DNA of 64,000 bases, taken from the NCBI RefSeq assembly GCF_030272615.1, contig NC_081412.1:106336296-106400295 (forward strand), given 5' to 3'. The stretch comes from Cryptomeria japonica. Taxonomy: Eukaryota > Streptophyta > Pinopsida > Cupressales > Cupressaceae. The translations under genes were made by a program, and so were the position numbers. The notes below the pieces were generated by a model, which ran no database searches, had not been told where the DNA came from, and worked only from the letters and a program-made list of their open reading frames with translations. Shown one piece after another: positions 34,620-46,408 of this stretch. Numbering within the stretch: position 1 is the first letter of the stretch; each line of letters begins with the position of its first letter.

Positions 34620-36815
34620 CTTTTACACACACATCATGACCCCTTAGGACCCCTTAAGACCACATATGCCCCTGATGACACTATATGACCCCTTAGGACC
34701 ATAGAGGATCACATAGTGTCCTAAGGGGTCATATGTGGTCCTAAGGGTTCACGCATGTGTTAACACATGTGTGACCCCTTAGGACCACATATGACCCCTT
34801 ATAACATCCCAGTGTGTACAACATACCCCTTAGGATCACATAGTGTCCTAAGGGGTCATATGTGGTTCTCAGGGGTCACACATGTGTTAGAACAAATGTG
34901 TGACCCCTTAGAATCACATATCACGCCTTATAACATTCTAGTGTGTAGAACATACCCCTTAAGATCACATGGTGTCCTAAGGGTTCATATGTGGTCCTAA
35001 GGGGTCACGCATGTGTCCTAACACATGTGTGACCCCTTAGGACCACATATGAACCCTTATAACATCCTAGTATGTACAACATACCCCTTAAGATCACATA
35101 GTGTCCTAAGGGGTCATATGTGGTCATAAGGGGTCACACATGTGTTCTAACACAAGCATGACCCCTTAGGACCACATATGACCCCTTATAACATCCTAGT
35201 GTGTACGACATACCCCTTAAGTTCACATAGTGTCCCAAGGGGTCATATGTGGTCCTAAGGGGTCACACATGTGTTCCAACACATGCATGACCCCTTAGAA
35301 CCACATATTACTGCTTATAAAATCCTAGTGTGTGCGACATACCCCTTAAGATCACATAGTGTCCTAAGGGGTCATATGTGGTCCTAAGGGGTCACACGAC
35401 CCCTTAGGACCACATATGACCCCTTATAACATCCTAGTGTATACAACATACCCCTTAGGATCACATAGTGTCCTAAGGGGTCATATGTGGTCCTAAGGGG
35501 TCACACATGTGTGACACCTTATGACCACATATAACCCCTTATAACATCCTAGTGTGTACAACATACCCCTTGGGATCACATAGTGTCGTAAGGGGTCACA
35601 TGTGTTCATAAGGGGTCACACATGTGTTCTAACACATCTGTGACTCCTTACAACCACATATGACCCCTTATAACATTCTAGTGTGTACAACATACCCCTT
35701 AAGATCACATAGTGTCCTAAGGGGTCATATGTGGTCCTAAGGGGTTACACATGTGTTCTAATACATGTGTGACCCCTTAGGACCACATATGACCCCTTAT
35801 AACATCCTAGTGTGTACGACATACCCCTTAAGATCACATAGTGTCCTAAGGGGTCACACATGTGTTCTAACACATACCAAACATATGCCTGACCCCTCAT
35901 AAAACCCTAGTGTGTACGACATACCTCTTAAGATCATATAGTGTCCTAAGAGGTCATATGTGGTCCTAAGGGGTCATGCATGTGTGACCCCTTACTACAA
36001 TAAATGACCCCCTATAACATCCTAGTGTAAACAACATACCCCTTAGGATCACATAGTGTCCCAAGGGGTCATATGTGGTCCTAAGGGGTCACACATGTGT
36101 TCTAACATAGGCGTGACCCCTTACGACCACATATAACCCCTTATAACATCCTAGTGTGTACAACATACCCTTTATGATCACATAGTGTCCTAAGGGGTCA
36201 TATGTGGTCATAAGGGGCCACACATGTGTGACCCCTTCGGACCACATATGATCCCTTATAACATCCTAGTGTGTACGACATACCCCTTAAGATCACATAG
36301 TGTCCTAAGGGGTCATATGTGGTCCTAAGGGGTGTGTGACCCCTTATAATATCCTAGTGTGTACAACATACCCCTTAAGATCACATAGTGTCCTAAGGGG
36401 TCATATGTGGTCCTAAGGGGTCAAACATGTGTTCCAACACATGCATGACCCCTTAGGACCACATATGACCCCTTATAACATCCTAGTGTGTATGACATAC
36501 CCCTTAAGATCACATAGTGTCCTAAGGGCTCATATGTGGTCATAAGGGGTCATGCATGTGTTCTAACACATGCGTGACCCCTTATGACCACATATGACCC
36601 ATTATAACATCCTAGTGTGTACAACATACCCCTTAGGATCACATAGTGTCCTAAGGGGTCATATGTGGTCCTAAGGGGTCACACGTGTTCTAACACATGT
36701 GTGACCCCTTATGACCACATATGACCCCTTATAACATCCTAGTGTGTACGACATACCCCTAAAGATCACATAGTGTCCTAAGGGGTCATATGTGGTCCTA
36801 AGGGGTCATGCATGT
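34620..36815. repeat. Palindromic satellite array, unit about 130 bp, about 18 copies
   Basis: Each unit contains ACCACATATGACCCCTTA, ATAACATCCTAGTGTGTAC, ACATACCCCTTAAGATCACA, TAGTGTCCTAAGGGGTCAT, then TAAGGGGTCACACATGTG and its near complement. Thus every unit has two nested inverted repeats, built on GACCCCTTA and its complement. I counted 18 occurrences of the TAGTGTCCTAAGG core or close variants, from 34716 to 36772. Some units are shortened (about 100-115 bp) by loss of the second palindrome. Open frames within it (for example 34767-35000) are by-products of the repeat. Confidence 0.93.
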
Positions 36816-36834
36816 GTTCATAATAATGTTCATA

Positions 36835-38337
36835 ATAATGTTGAATGTTCTTTAACATGTCATCCTTTGTTATCTCATCTATTAACTCAACACAAGACAT
36901 AGGTGGAATAATAGTTACATTACCAGTTTCAATAGCTTCATCTATGTCTTCCTTCTTCTTCTTTTTGCTGGATGATGCAAGAGCTTCTTTTACTGGCCTT
37001 TTCTTCTGAGTAGGCTTCCTTTCAGTTGGCTGACTTGCCGGTATCTTAAAGGTTGTTTCCTCTTCTTCACTTCTTTGGCTGATGAGGCTTCAATAATAGT
37101 CTGAATATCTTTTGAGACCTTTTCAACAAATTTACTTACTTTTCTCTACTGCCTCTCTCTCTTGTTTTGATTAAATTTTGTTTTAACTTGAAGTTCTTTT
37201 TGCTTTGCAGTTACAAATGATTTTTTAAATTCATCTGTCAATGCATCTATAAGCATCTATAAGCATCTTATCATATGCATCCAAAATGCTTGCATCTACC
37301 TCATAACCCATTTCCTCAATCCATATCTTCCGGGGTATCACAACATCCATAAGTGTTTCATCCTTTTTCACCATGAAATAGATTTCAGTTGATTATTTCT
37401 TTACTATGTGCTTTGGAATTCTTTCCCTTGACTTCATGGCTTTCTGAAATGATTTGAAGTACCCCCAAACTTTGTCATCTCTTAGGTTCCCCAAACCGAT
37501 GATAGCACCCTTAATCTACCTGCCTACCAGTATATCAAAGGCCCATTGCCTTTTTCCCAAAACCGGTATCTCATTCAAGAAGACAAGAATTAGGCACACT
37601 ATCAGATTTCCATCCTGGAAAACTCCTTTCTTTTCTCCCTTGATCTTGCCTAAGTTCATAATCAACTCCTCTTTCATCCATTCACACAGATCATACTTTT
37701 CATCCTTCTTCAACATTTGATAAGCAACAACAATGCATGAGCTAGAAACATAATTAAGTTGGTTAGATTGGGTTACCTTGTAACCTATAATCATGCTGAC
37801 GAATTTGACATCCTTGTCAGTAATGGTACTGAATCTCATTGACCGATTATCAAAGGTTGCACCTGTGAGCTTGTTGATTAGATCATTTGATATCTTCTTC
37901 TCTAGTTTCTGACCTATCTGAGGTAACCTGGTGATAGCCCTGATTGCTTCCTTGGTGATCTTGTGGGGTATGTCCAACCAAATAAATTCACCAAGAACTC
38001 TGCTCAACACATACCAGATTATTTCGTCCTCAAACTCAGGAATATCCAAGATTCTGGTTAACCCTAGGTCTGCAATATGCTTGAATTCGGGCTTGATGAT
38101 TCTAGAGTCGTTCAATAGTTCAGATATGTACATTGATTTGATCTTAGTTGTTCCCAAGTCCTCTATATTGTAGTGGATGTAAGCTCTGACATCCTCAACA
38201 TAAACAACGCCTTTAGGAACCCTCGAAAAAGCGTCGATCGAATCACATCTTTTGAATATTGGTCTTGGGCGGTCCTTAACTTCTACTACAATGGGATTTG
38301 CAATGAAAGTGGGAACAAAAGAAGAACCAACCTCCAT
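36835..38337 (-). pseudogene. Accessory ORF of unknown function downstream of gag-like gene
   Basis: Minus-strand ATG at 38337 (preceded by AAA) opens 273 codons to 37516: MEVGSSFVPTFIANPIVVEV, then LDIPHKITKEAIRAITRLP and IKGEKKGVFQDGNLIVCLI. The style resembles the plant retroelement-associated 'putative plant transposon protein' regions, but I do not recognise the family with certainty. Beyond the stop the frame continues (IWIEEMGYEVDASILDAYDK) and, after a frameshift near 37080, ends in a Lys-rich tail (RKPTQKKRPVKE, SSKKKKKED) that looks like a nuclear-localisation signal. The ORF runs to the edge of the satellite, which may have replaced its 3' end. Confidence 0.5.
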
Positions 38338-38698
38338 TTTGAATGATTGAATTATGAAAAGTACCTGGAAATAGTCGTTGGTGACAAACCCTAGATATCT
38401 CCTTTGAATGTAGTTGAAATCACTGATGGTTTCTTTTGATCACTCTGAATCACCTTTGACTCACTTTGTATCGCTATGAATACAAGGTGAACATGCTGAA
38501 GTGAATTCTTCCTTTTATCCTTCGAAAAACCCTAATTCACCATCAACATAAATGCCTTCCGGTGAGACATACCGAATCTCGATTCAACATATATATGTCG
38601 GATAAAATTTCTCAGATGTCTGAAACTTCCTTTTAGATCTCTTTCTCGAGGAATATGTAGGATTTTCATGAAATTTGTCTACCTTTAAGGCATTTGCC
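38338..38698 (-). other. Leader between gag-like gene and accessory ORF
   Basis: Non-coding on both strands apart from the tail of the gag frame. The minus strand has GGTGAATTAGGGTTTTTCGAAGG and other features of an untranslated leader. No splice or promoter motif can be fixed. Confidence 0.35.
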
Positions 38699-39890
38699 TC
38701 AATTGCTGAATGAGCTTCCTGCCGGTGCAAGAACATTATGCTCTGTCGGTTGAGTAACCAGAGCAATTTCATCTCCCGATTGATCATCTGACTTCCTGAC
38801 CCATCTCTTGGTATGATCATGCCATATCTCATTGATCTTTTGTTTTCCTTTATCATTTGATCCATCATTGCTAACTGGTGGATTTTTGCTTCTACAAAAC
38901 TTGGCTATGTGTCCAATCTTGTTGCATGCATAGCATGTAACATTGTTCATCTCAATTGCTTTTCTATATCCAGGATAATTGCTTGACTTGCACTGATTAG
39001 TCATGTGTCCAAACTTTCCACATGCATGACGCTTTACATTCATTCTGCAATATTTTGTCATGACCATAATTATTGCATTTGCAACATTGACCGGGGACAG
39101 AGTTATAATTATGATTTGTTCTACTTCTACATTGTCTAGCCATATGACCAAATTTATTACAAACAAAGCATCTACCATTAAGTTTGTGAGCATTGGGCTA
39201 TCTTACCGGTGTCCTCTAGTTCCGGTTGTTCTGATCATTATGCATACCGGATGTCTAACCTTTATTTGCAATACCGGAGCTCTGACATTGTTCAAATCTA
39301 AGTCCTCTAGAGTCTTTATTCTGCCTTTGTCTCTCCAATAATTCATTAAGTTGTGTTGAACTAGCCTTGAATTTTTCCTTATACTCATTTGCAATAGTCA
39401 AATCATCTCTTAGGATTGCCATCTGTCTTTCAAGTTCTTGTTCATTATTTTGGAATTGCACTAATTTTGTTCTCAACACATCATTTTCATGAGCCAACCT
39501 GATGCATTCTTTAGATTTGTCCTTCAGTGATCTAGCAAGGTCTTCCTCCTTTTTCTTTTTCTCTTCAATTTCTTTTTCCATCGTCATAGTTAGGGCTTGT
39601 GTTTCATTCTTCATAACTTTATTTTCTTGACTCAACTTATGACATAGGTTCTTCAGATTGTCCTTTTCTTCATCATCTTGATCTTGCAATTGTTCCCACA
39701 ATTCCTTCCTTTTGGCTTGAGCATTTGATAGCTTTTCTTGCAGAGTGATAATGAATTCTTTTGCAGATCTAAGTACATCTTCCAACTTTATGTTCTTAAC
39801 TTTTTCAGCTTCAAAATCTTCAAGAGAAACTTCAAGTTGATGCCTTAAACACAAAATTGGTAAAGATAAAGGAATAAAAGACATCACATA
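38699..39890 (-). pseudogene. gag: Gag-like protein: coiled coil and four CCHC zinc knuckles, no pol
   Basis: From 39842 down, the minus strand encodes about 190 residues of strongly heptad-like coiled coil (LEDVLRSAKEFIITLQEKL, EIEEKKKKEEDLARSLKDKS, ELERQMAILRDDL). After stops and frameshifts it enters a Cys/His region with knuckles CFVCNKFGHMARQC (about 39170), CCKCNNYGHD (about 39085, partly lost), HACGKFGHMTNQC (about 39010) and CYACNKIGHIAKFC (about 38930). The end reads HNVLAPAGSSFSN. Coiled coil plus several knuckles is the C-terminal half of Copia-type gag proteins; the UBN2 capsid part is absent. No protease, integrase or RT follows. Confidence 0.72.
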
Positions 39891-39896
39891 TCCTAC

Positions 39897-40176
39897 CTTG
39901 TGCTCCAAACACATCTACAAGCATAATTTGCCAACAACAACACGAAACCTATCTTTAAGGTCTCTGAATGCAACAATTCAGTATATTTGGTTGGCAAAAT
40001 GGCCAATTGCATATACGTGCCATCAGGAAAAAAACAATTGTGTATCTCTCATTGTGATCTTGATCAGTTGCCATTCTTTCAAACGACAAAAGTTGCAACA
40101 ATGGTGAAGGGATGGCATCTCCAACATTGATAGATCGGATTGAATATGGTCTAAGGTCAAACTGCTGATCAAGTCC
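39897..40176 (-). pseudogene. RPA70 N-terminal-domain-like exon
   Basis: A 280-bp minus-strand segment bounded by good splice signals (CTTGTAG before 40176; GTAGGA after 39897) translates as FDLRPYSIRSINVGDAI, PSPLLQLLSFERM, ERYTIVFF, then after a 1-base slip in a T7 run PDGTYMQLAILPTKYTELL and GFVLLLANYACRCV. The order L-x-P, INxGD, PLLQ, ERY, SDG/PDG, QxAxLxT and YxC is that of the RPA70 N-domain, which binds partner proteins in the single-strand-DNA-binding complex. The rest of RPA1 (its OB folds) is not seen. The frameshift makes it a broken copy. The intron at its 3' side leads straight into the gag-like coiled coil. Confidence 0.6.
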
Positions 40177-42640
40177 CTACAAGAACAGAACAACAAGGGT
40201 GAATACATATAGGAAGTCATTCTATTTCAAATGGGACAACTTAGCCAATACTAAATGTTTTTTAAGAATTCAACAAAACCATGTTGATAGCACCAATATA
40301 GATACGAATTTTACCAAATTATGAATTTTCATATATATATATATGAAAGTCTATGTTAGTTCATATATATAAATAGGCATTCACATAAAAATGAAAACAT
40401 AGATGAAGATTTCTATGCATTTTCCATTTTGAGATTGCATCTGAGTACGTCCAAGCCTTTCTATATGACTACATTTTTCTTTAGTTGTGGACATAATATG
40501 GCTTCTTACAAATTAAAATGCAAATATGCGGACCCACAACAAGGCTAAGGAATTTCTATACAACTTTCTGTACTTGGCAAATTCTGAAAACGGTGTTCTA
40601 AGCGTCAAATTTGATATTGCACAAAATGGATTATCTTACAAAAGTTTCTGGGGGAGGCTGTTGCGATCTAGCTACGAAACTTGTTGGAGATGACAAAGCG
40701 ATTAAAACTCTTTAGAATTTAGGGAATGGATTATGCAAGACATCACACAACGTCTATAGGACAACGAGGAGGACAAAAACATACTAAATATCAAATCAAC
40801 ATAAGAAGATTTTTTTTAAAACCACATTAAAAATAAACACCCATATGTATTCAAATTGTCATAGGTGCATTAAAAAAAAAAGGCAACATCTAAACTAAAC
40901 ATCCATATACCAAAACTATGACACAACAATCATTATGAACTGCGAAAATCAAATGTCTCTCATATGAAATTTATTATGTTCAATTTCTTAACATCTAACT
41001 GACAAATCACAACTCTTATTTCTAATTGTCTACTATTTCTCCATTTGTTAGAAGCAATGCTATAAGATTGATGTGTAAAGAGAATCATATGAAAATTTCA
41101 GAATATCTCTTGTTTCTTTGTCAATCGCCAATCTTAAAGATTGATGTGTAAAAAGTAAATGAAAAATCGATATGTCAAAAGAATCATACGAATCCATGAT
41201 GATAGATCATATAATGCTGCAAATAAACCTGACACTGTTGAATCCGGAGATACAAGAAACTAATCATCATGAAATGTAAAAAATATAATATGTCATGTAA
41301 AATTTACATTATCTAATCCTTATTTCTGATTGTCTCCTAACTCTTGACTAATCAAAAGTAATCTAATCAAATAATCTACTAAAGAATTCAGAAAACATCC
41401 ATGAAATTTACTCTAACTAATTTTCTACTGCAATTCAATTCTGTTTGAAACTTCTGGTCGGTGATATAATTTGAGAGAAGGGGTTGTGGCTTTGGCAATG
41501 GATAAAGATGAATGTGCATATTAGTTGGAGTATTGGTGTACTGAACATATTGTACAGTCAACGATATTCTTTACACATTCAATAGTGTTTACTAATAGTG
41601 TTCACCAATAATGTTGTATACATATACAAATATTGTATAGTTGTACCAACAGTGTTCACAAATGTTGTACACCTGTACTAAAATTGTTTAAGGTTGGTAT
41701 GATAGGTTACGCACCCAAATTTGATTCAACAATAATAAGTCTATGTCTTTCCATTTAGTTTAAATTATAACTACTTCCAGAGTGACTGCTAAAACAAAAT
41801 CAGGGTTACAACATGTCAGCCAATAGAAAAAATAACACCCGACGCCTATATAAAATAATAAAATAATTTTTGGCCTTGACCCCGCAAGGGGCGATACCCC
41901 TTGACCCCAAATTGGAGACGTTGCCCCCAAACCCCCGTCGAAAAATATAGGGAGAAATTGCACCGATAGAAGTAGGGAAAATTTAACCTCCGAGTCTGAT
42001 TAGACTCCACATAACAATACAAGCTACGAATCGCTCCAACAACGTGTCTTGAACAATGAACAAACACACCGCAACAACCTGGGAATCACTTCAACAACAT
42101 CTCCAAATACCAGAACAATGAACAAACCCTAAATGCTCATAGAAATAACCCTTTCTAGATGCTCTTTGCAGACCCATCAATGTGAAGAAATGACACATCA
42201 ATGTCTAAGATAACTCGAGAACAATGTCGCATTAACATCCCTGCCAAATACACAGGCAATGTACTACATACAACTCAGCAAAATTTAATGCGATAATTAT
42301 GATAAGAAGTAAAATGTCCACGTCTTCCCCAAAAAGATGGAGTGAACGCAAAAGACGTCGACGCCGTCTCCGGGAAACTACGCCGGGAAAAAAAAGTCGG
42401 CGAGGCTGACAACTTTCCGGGCATAAATGCTCGCACTGAATCCTATCGGCTTAAAAATAAATTCATGGGTTCAAACACATTTACTTAGGTGAAATATTTA
42501 AACCAAATCAAGTGGTTCATACCGTTCTTCAATTACATAATGTTTTCTCATGATCTTCACTATCTAGTCTCCACTTTTGAGACCGCCCACGACGGGGAAC
42601 TGTGTGAAGAATTAGGCCAACAACAATGCCCAAGTGGCTA
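40177..42640. other. Spacer without recognised genes
   Basis: AT-rich to about 41750, with TATATATATATATG at 40330 and degenerate AATAGTGTTCA repeats at 41570-41660. 41860-41945 is GC-richer and palindromic (CTTGACCCCGCAAGGGGCG, CGATACCCCTTGACCCC). 42345-42425 is CpG-rich (GACGTCGACGCCGTCTCCGG). These could be a promoter or leader of the RPA70N-like exon, or the end of an unrecognised element. Confidence 0.35.
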
Positions 42641-43717
42641 TACTAATATACCTTGTTTTCAATTTGGTATTCGGTGAAATGAATCCCATGTTGAACAATT
42701 TTAACTTGTTTGAAATATGTCCCTTGCACTACAACTGAGCCTACATGTACATGTATAAGAAATGAGAAATTAAAATTTTGTGTAAGTTGTGTATATAAAA
42801 ATTAAAACATGTACACATGTGCATGTTTAAAATAAATTAATTAATTTAAACATTCAAATCATTTCAAACCTGTGGGAAAGGGCATTCCATCGCTCATTTT
42901 AGATTTTGTTAACTTCTTTCTCTCTTCTGTGCAACGCAATAAATAATAACTAACACCTTCTATATTTCCATCTTCTGCTATGACTACAAAAATACCTCCT
43001 ACAATTCGAAACAAGGTATAAACTTAAAATGTACTCGATTAAAAACTTATAATTTATTTACATACATGCACACAACATTTTTTAAAGGAAATATATATAT
43101 ATATATAACAAATATGTATACCTTTTTTAATCAATCCTGAAATATGGTCATAATCAACAAAAATCAAAGGAATGTCTTCAAAGAATTCATCCTCATTTTC
43201 CTTGTATGTGTCAGAAAAATCTAGTGGCACCAATTTCCATTCATTGACATATCCAAACTCCTAGTTCTTGCAATCAACATAGTTTTCCAAAATGCAATCA
43301 GAACAAAAAAATGAATAATTCCTAGTGTACAATGTCCATGGGTGAGTACTCATGACACAATGCAAAGATCTTGTCCTCTCCACGCTCTTGCATCCATGCA
43401 TTAATCTTCTATCCACATCTACAAAATGTAAATGTGTACATGAACATACATATCAAGTTGTTTTAAAACATTTGAACTAGGAACATTTTTAAAAATAAAA
43501 AAAATATTTTAAAACACTAAAAGAGATCACGTACCGGTTATCTCCCAAAACACTCTTTATGGAATGGCCATGTATGTTCTCGATGATGAACCAGGATAAT
43601 TAGGTTGCATAAAGTGTTTCTTACACCATTCAACAACATCATTTGCATCATCTATACGATCTCATGTATAATTTATTTGATGTTTTCTTAGAGCACATGT
43701 GATACAAGCTCCTACAC

Positions 43718-44510
43718 TGATGCAGGAGCATCCCCAGTTCACAACAATCTTGCATCAACCAAAAACATTTTCCTTTATGTTTTGTTTTTTGTTTGCAGTT
43801 TCAGTTTTCCTTTCTGTGTGTCCTAGTTTTGGCTCACCATATCCTATGGAGTTAGATTCTACTTGAAGAATTGGTCATCTTTCTTGCTTTCAGACCGCAT
43901 CTCATTTGGATTACTTGCCGACAAGATATCGCTACCGGTTTCCATGACAGTTTCTTGCTACCGGTTGTTCTTTTGTTATCGGTTGCCTAAGACCTATTCT
44001 GGTGATCTACTGGAACCCATTTTGAAGCTTGCGGATCCTTGAGCGTTGATTTCAAAGTTTCTTGGCATGTGGCCGACCTTCTACGTTTCATCCTTTAGAT
44101 TTTCCGGAGGAATCTCTTGGCAGAGGCCGACCTTGTTTATTTTGTACGTTAGGTCTTGTTCTTTGGGTTTTGATCCCTTTTTGGGATGACTTAATCCTTT
44201 GGATTGATATATATTTGTAATCATGCTTTAGAATGTAATCAATTAAAATCAATCAAAGTATCAGATAGATAGACTATTCCTAGAAGATAGATCTTTCAAT
44301 TCAAGGTCTCGGTTGTGACCTATTATGCCAAGTCTGTGTGTCGGTATGTTGTAACCCAGTTGTTACTGATTAGATGTAATCAAATTTCATACAATAAAAC
44401 TATTTGTTCTGCATTGCCTCCATCATATCTATGTGTTTCTGTTGTGTTTACTCTTGTTGACTAGTCTGGATTGATCTCCTTGAGGTCCCTCCTCACTGGT
44501 GACTGCTTCA
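43718..44510 (+). mobile_element. Solo LTR inside the transposase-like gene
   Basis: Begins TGATGCAGGAGCATCC and ends GACTGCTTCA, with TACAC on the left and TGCAC on the right (4 of 5 matching). Removing it joins two parts of the gene in frame (HGKGEHYGA, then GACITCALRKH). A polyadenylation-signal candidate, CAATAAAACT, at about 44393 fits plus-strand orientation. No matching second LTR is present in the window. Confidence 0.8.
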
Positions 44511-46125
44511 TGCACCATAATGTTCACCCTTTCCATGACCACTCTCAAAAAAACTCCAAACATGTGGCATTTTGTCATTTCGATGATATCTACATAGTGC
44601 ATAAAATAACCTCGAAGATTTGAATTGTGTCGCACATCCATCAGACCAAACAAAATCTTTAACTATTGTTATACCTCTCTCTTTCAAATATTCAAAAAAC
44701 TTCTTAAAGCAATGTTGTACAAAAAGTGTGTCATGCTCCTTATCATCACTGATATAGAAGTGGTACTCTTTCTAAATGACATGATTTCCAAATGTACTAT
44801 AAACACCATCCACATCCATTTGTGGATGTCGATAACACACATGCACCATAATAGTGATTTGCTTTGAAAAGTAATGCCTTGATTGAATCTCTTTTTGATG
44901 TACAAAAGAGTATTTTTTTACGAAGTCCACTGCAGATAGAATAGTTCCAAGTGGGAAAGTGTCTCTTAATGTTTGAAATTGTTGTGCTTTCCACTTGGCA
45001 AAAAGACCATGGCATATGTATGGTTTTATCAACTTATGAAAATTTTCCATAAATGTTCCAATAGGTATCTCCTCTTCTACATAATCTAACCTTGTAGATT
45101 CCTTTCCAAATTTTGTTTCAATTTTTTTGTACTTGTAACTCTTGCAATTCACCATCTTCGTTATGTCAATATCTTCATCTCTCAATGGCAATTTAGCCAA
45201 TCCCCACATGTTCCACAAATTCCTTTTATGAAACTTATTTGACCAGTTGCATTATCATCTGATTTATCACATAAGATGGATGCTATGAATTGACTTGTTC
45301 GTTTAGGAGGATCTTTTTCATAACCATCACTATCTTCTCTAATATTTCGAAACACCTAATAGTATAGATCAAATTCGAAGTGATAATGACAACAACAAGT
45401 TTTGAAGACTTTGTTTAACTTCACATAATATGGCCTTAACCTTTCGAACATGGTTTGTCCAATCTTTATATGAGGGTTTGTTTTGGTAAACAACACATAC
45501 AATTCATGTTTTGTTGTGTCTACCCAATGTTTTACATGGAGATCATAACGATCAGGGCCAATCATTTTCTTGATAACATCTGTATTGTTTGATGAAGGAT
45601 GAGTATTATCATTCCAAAAACTTGTCACCAAGTTCCTAACAACTTCTTCAGTTCTATCAGAACGAGGAGCTCTACACATAATTTCCCAATTCCCTTCTGA
45701 GGTAGCATCATCCAAAATCCTTCTCCTTTTCACATATTTTGATATTGTCTTTCTACTAAAACCAAACTTAGATGAAAGTGAAGAGATTTGTCTTTTTTGA
45801 CACAAACTTTCATTTACTAAAGATGTCAACACCACTCTTATTGAAATAGTCGTATCTACTGTTCGAGATTTTTAACCAATGTTCACCAAACCTTTCTTAA
45901 CATTATCAACAATAGATTTTTGTAGCTGAGAATTTTTCCTCTTTTGACTTGTTGTATCTATATGCAACAATTTCAGTGGATCTATTAAGTCTTTACGAGT
46001 AAGTACAACTGATAAAAAATTGAGCTTTCTCTAGTGTAGTATCAAGATTATTGAAATGAGACATTATTTCTTTGCACTTTTATTCATTGACCTCCTTTTA
46101 GTATGTCTAGGTTCTTCGCTTAGAC

Positions 46126-46408
46126 ATTTTTTTTGTATTAAGTATCATAGAACAATTACAAATACCAGCTCTGTTCGAGCAATCTTATTACAAATACTAG
46201 CTCCTTTCGAGCACCAAACTAGAAACAACAATTGGAAGACCAAGGGTCACAACTTAGAAATCCACTTTAAACAATGTGACAAATACAACCAATGGAAGAC
46301 CAAGAGTCACACCTTATAATTCCACAAAGATGTCCCTCTTGGGAGTTGAACTTGGGTCTCCACATTGAGAACTCAATGCTTTAACCAACTAAGCTCAACC
46401 CCCTAGAC
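46126..46408 (-). mobile_element. tRNA-derived SINE inside the transposase-like gene
   Basis: On the minus strand the element starts GTCTAGGGGGTTGAGC, has an A box (GAGCTTAGTTGGTTAAAGC), an anticodon-arm-like palindrome (CATTGAGTTCTCAATG) and a B box (AAGTTCAACTCCC), then a body with two GACYCTTGGTCTTCCA copies, and ends in CAAAAAAAAT. It is flanked by TCGCTTAGAC (46116-46125) and TCGCTGAGAC (46409-46418), 9 of 10 matching. The internal promoter would be read by RNA polymerase III. It is not a tRNA gene: the acceptor stem and T-arm pairing are not complete. Confidence 0.85.

Noticed and set aside
34620-36815. CRISPR-like array
   Set aside because: The repeats are contiguous ~130-bp units without unique spacers, internally palindromic, in a eukaryotic transposon context.
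39897-40176. Helitron origin suggested by an RPA-like domain
   Set aside because: No Rep/helicase sequence, no 3' hairpin with CTRR, and the domain resembles the host RPA70 N-domain rather than the single-strand-binding folds found in Helitron proteins.
46330-46408. tRNA gene on the minus strand
   Set aside because: A and B boxes are present but the acceptor and T-arm stems do not pair properly and the sequence continues into a SINE body with an A tail and target duplication.
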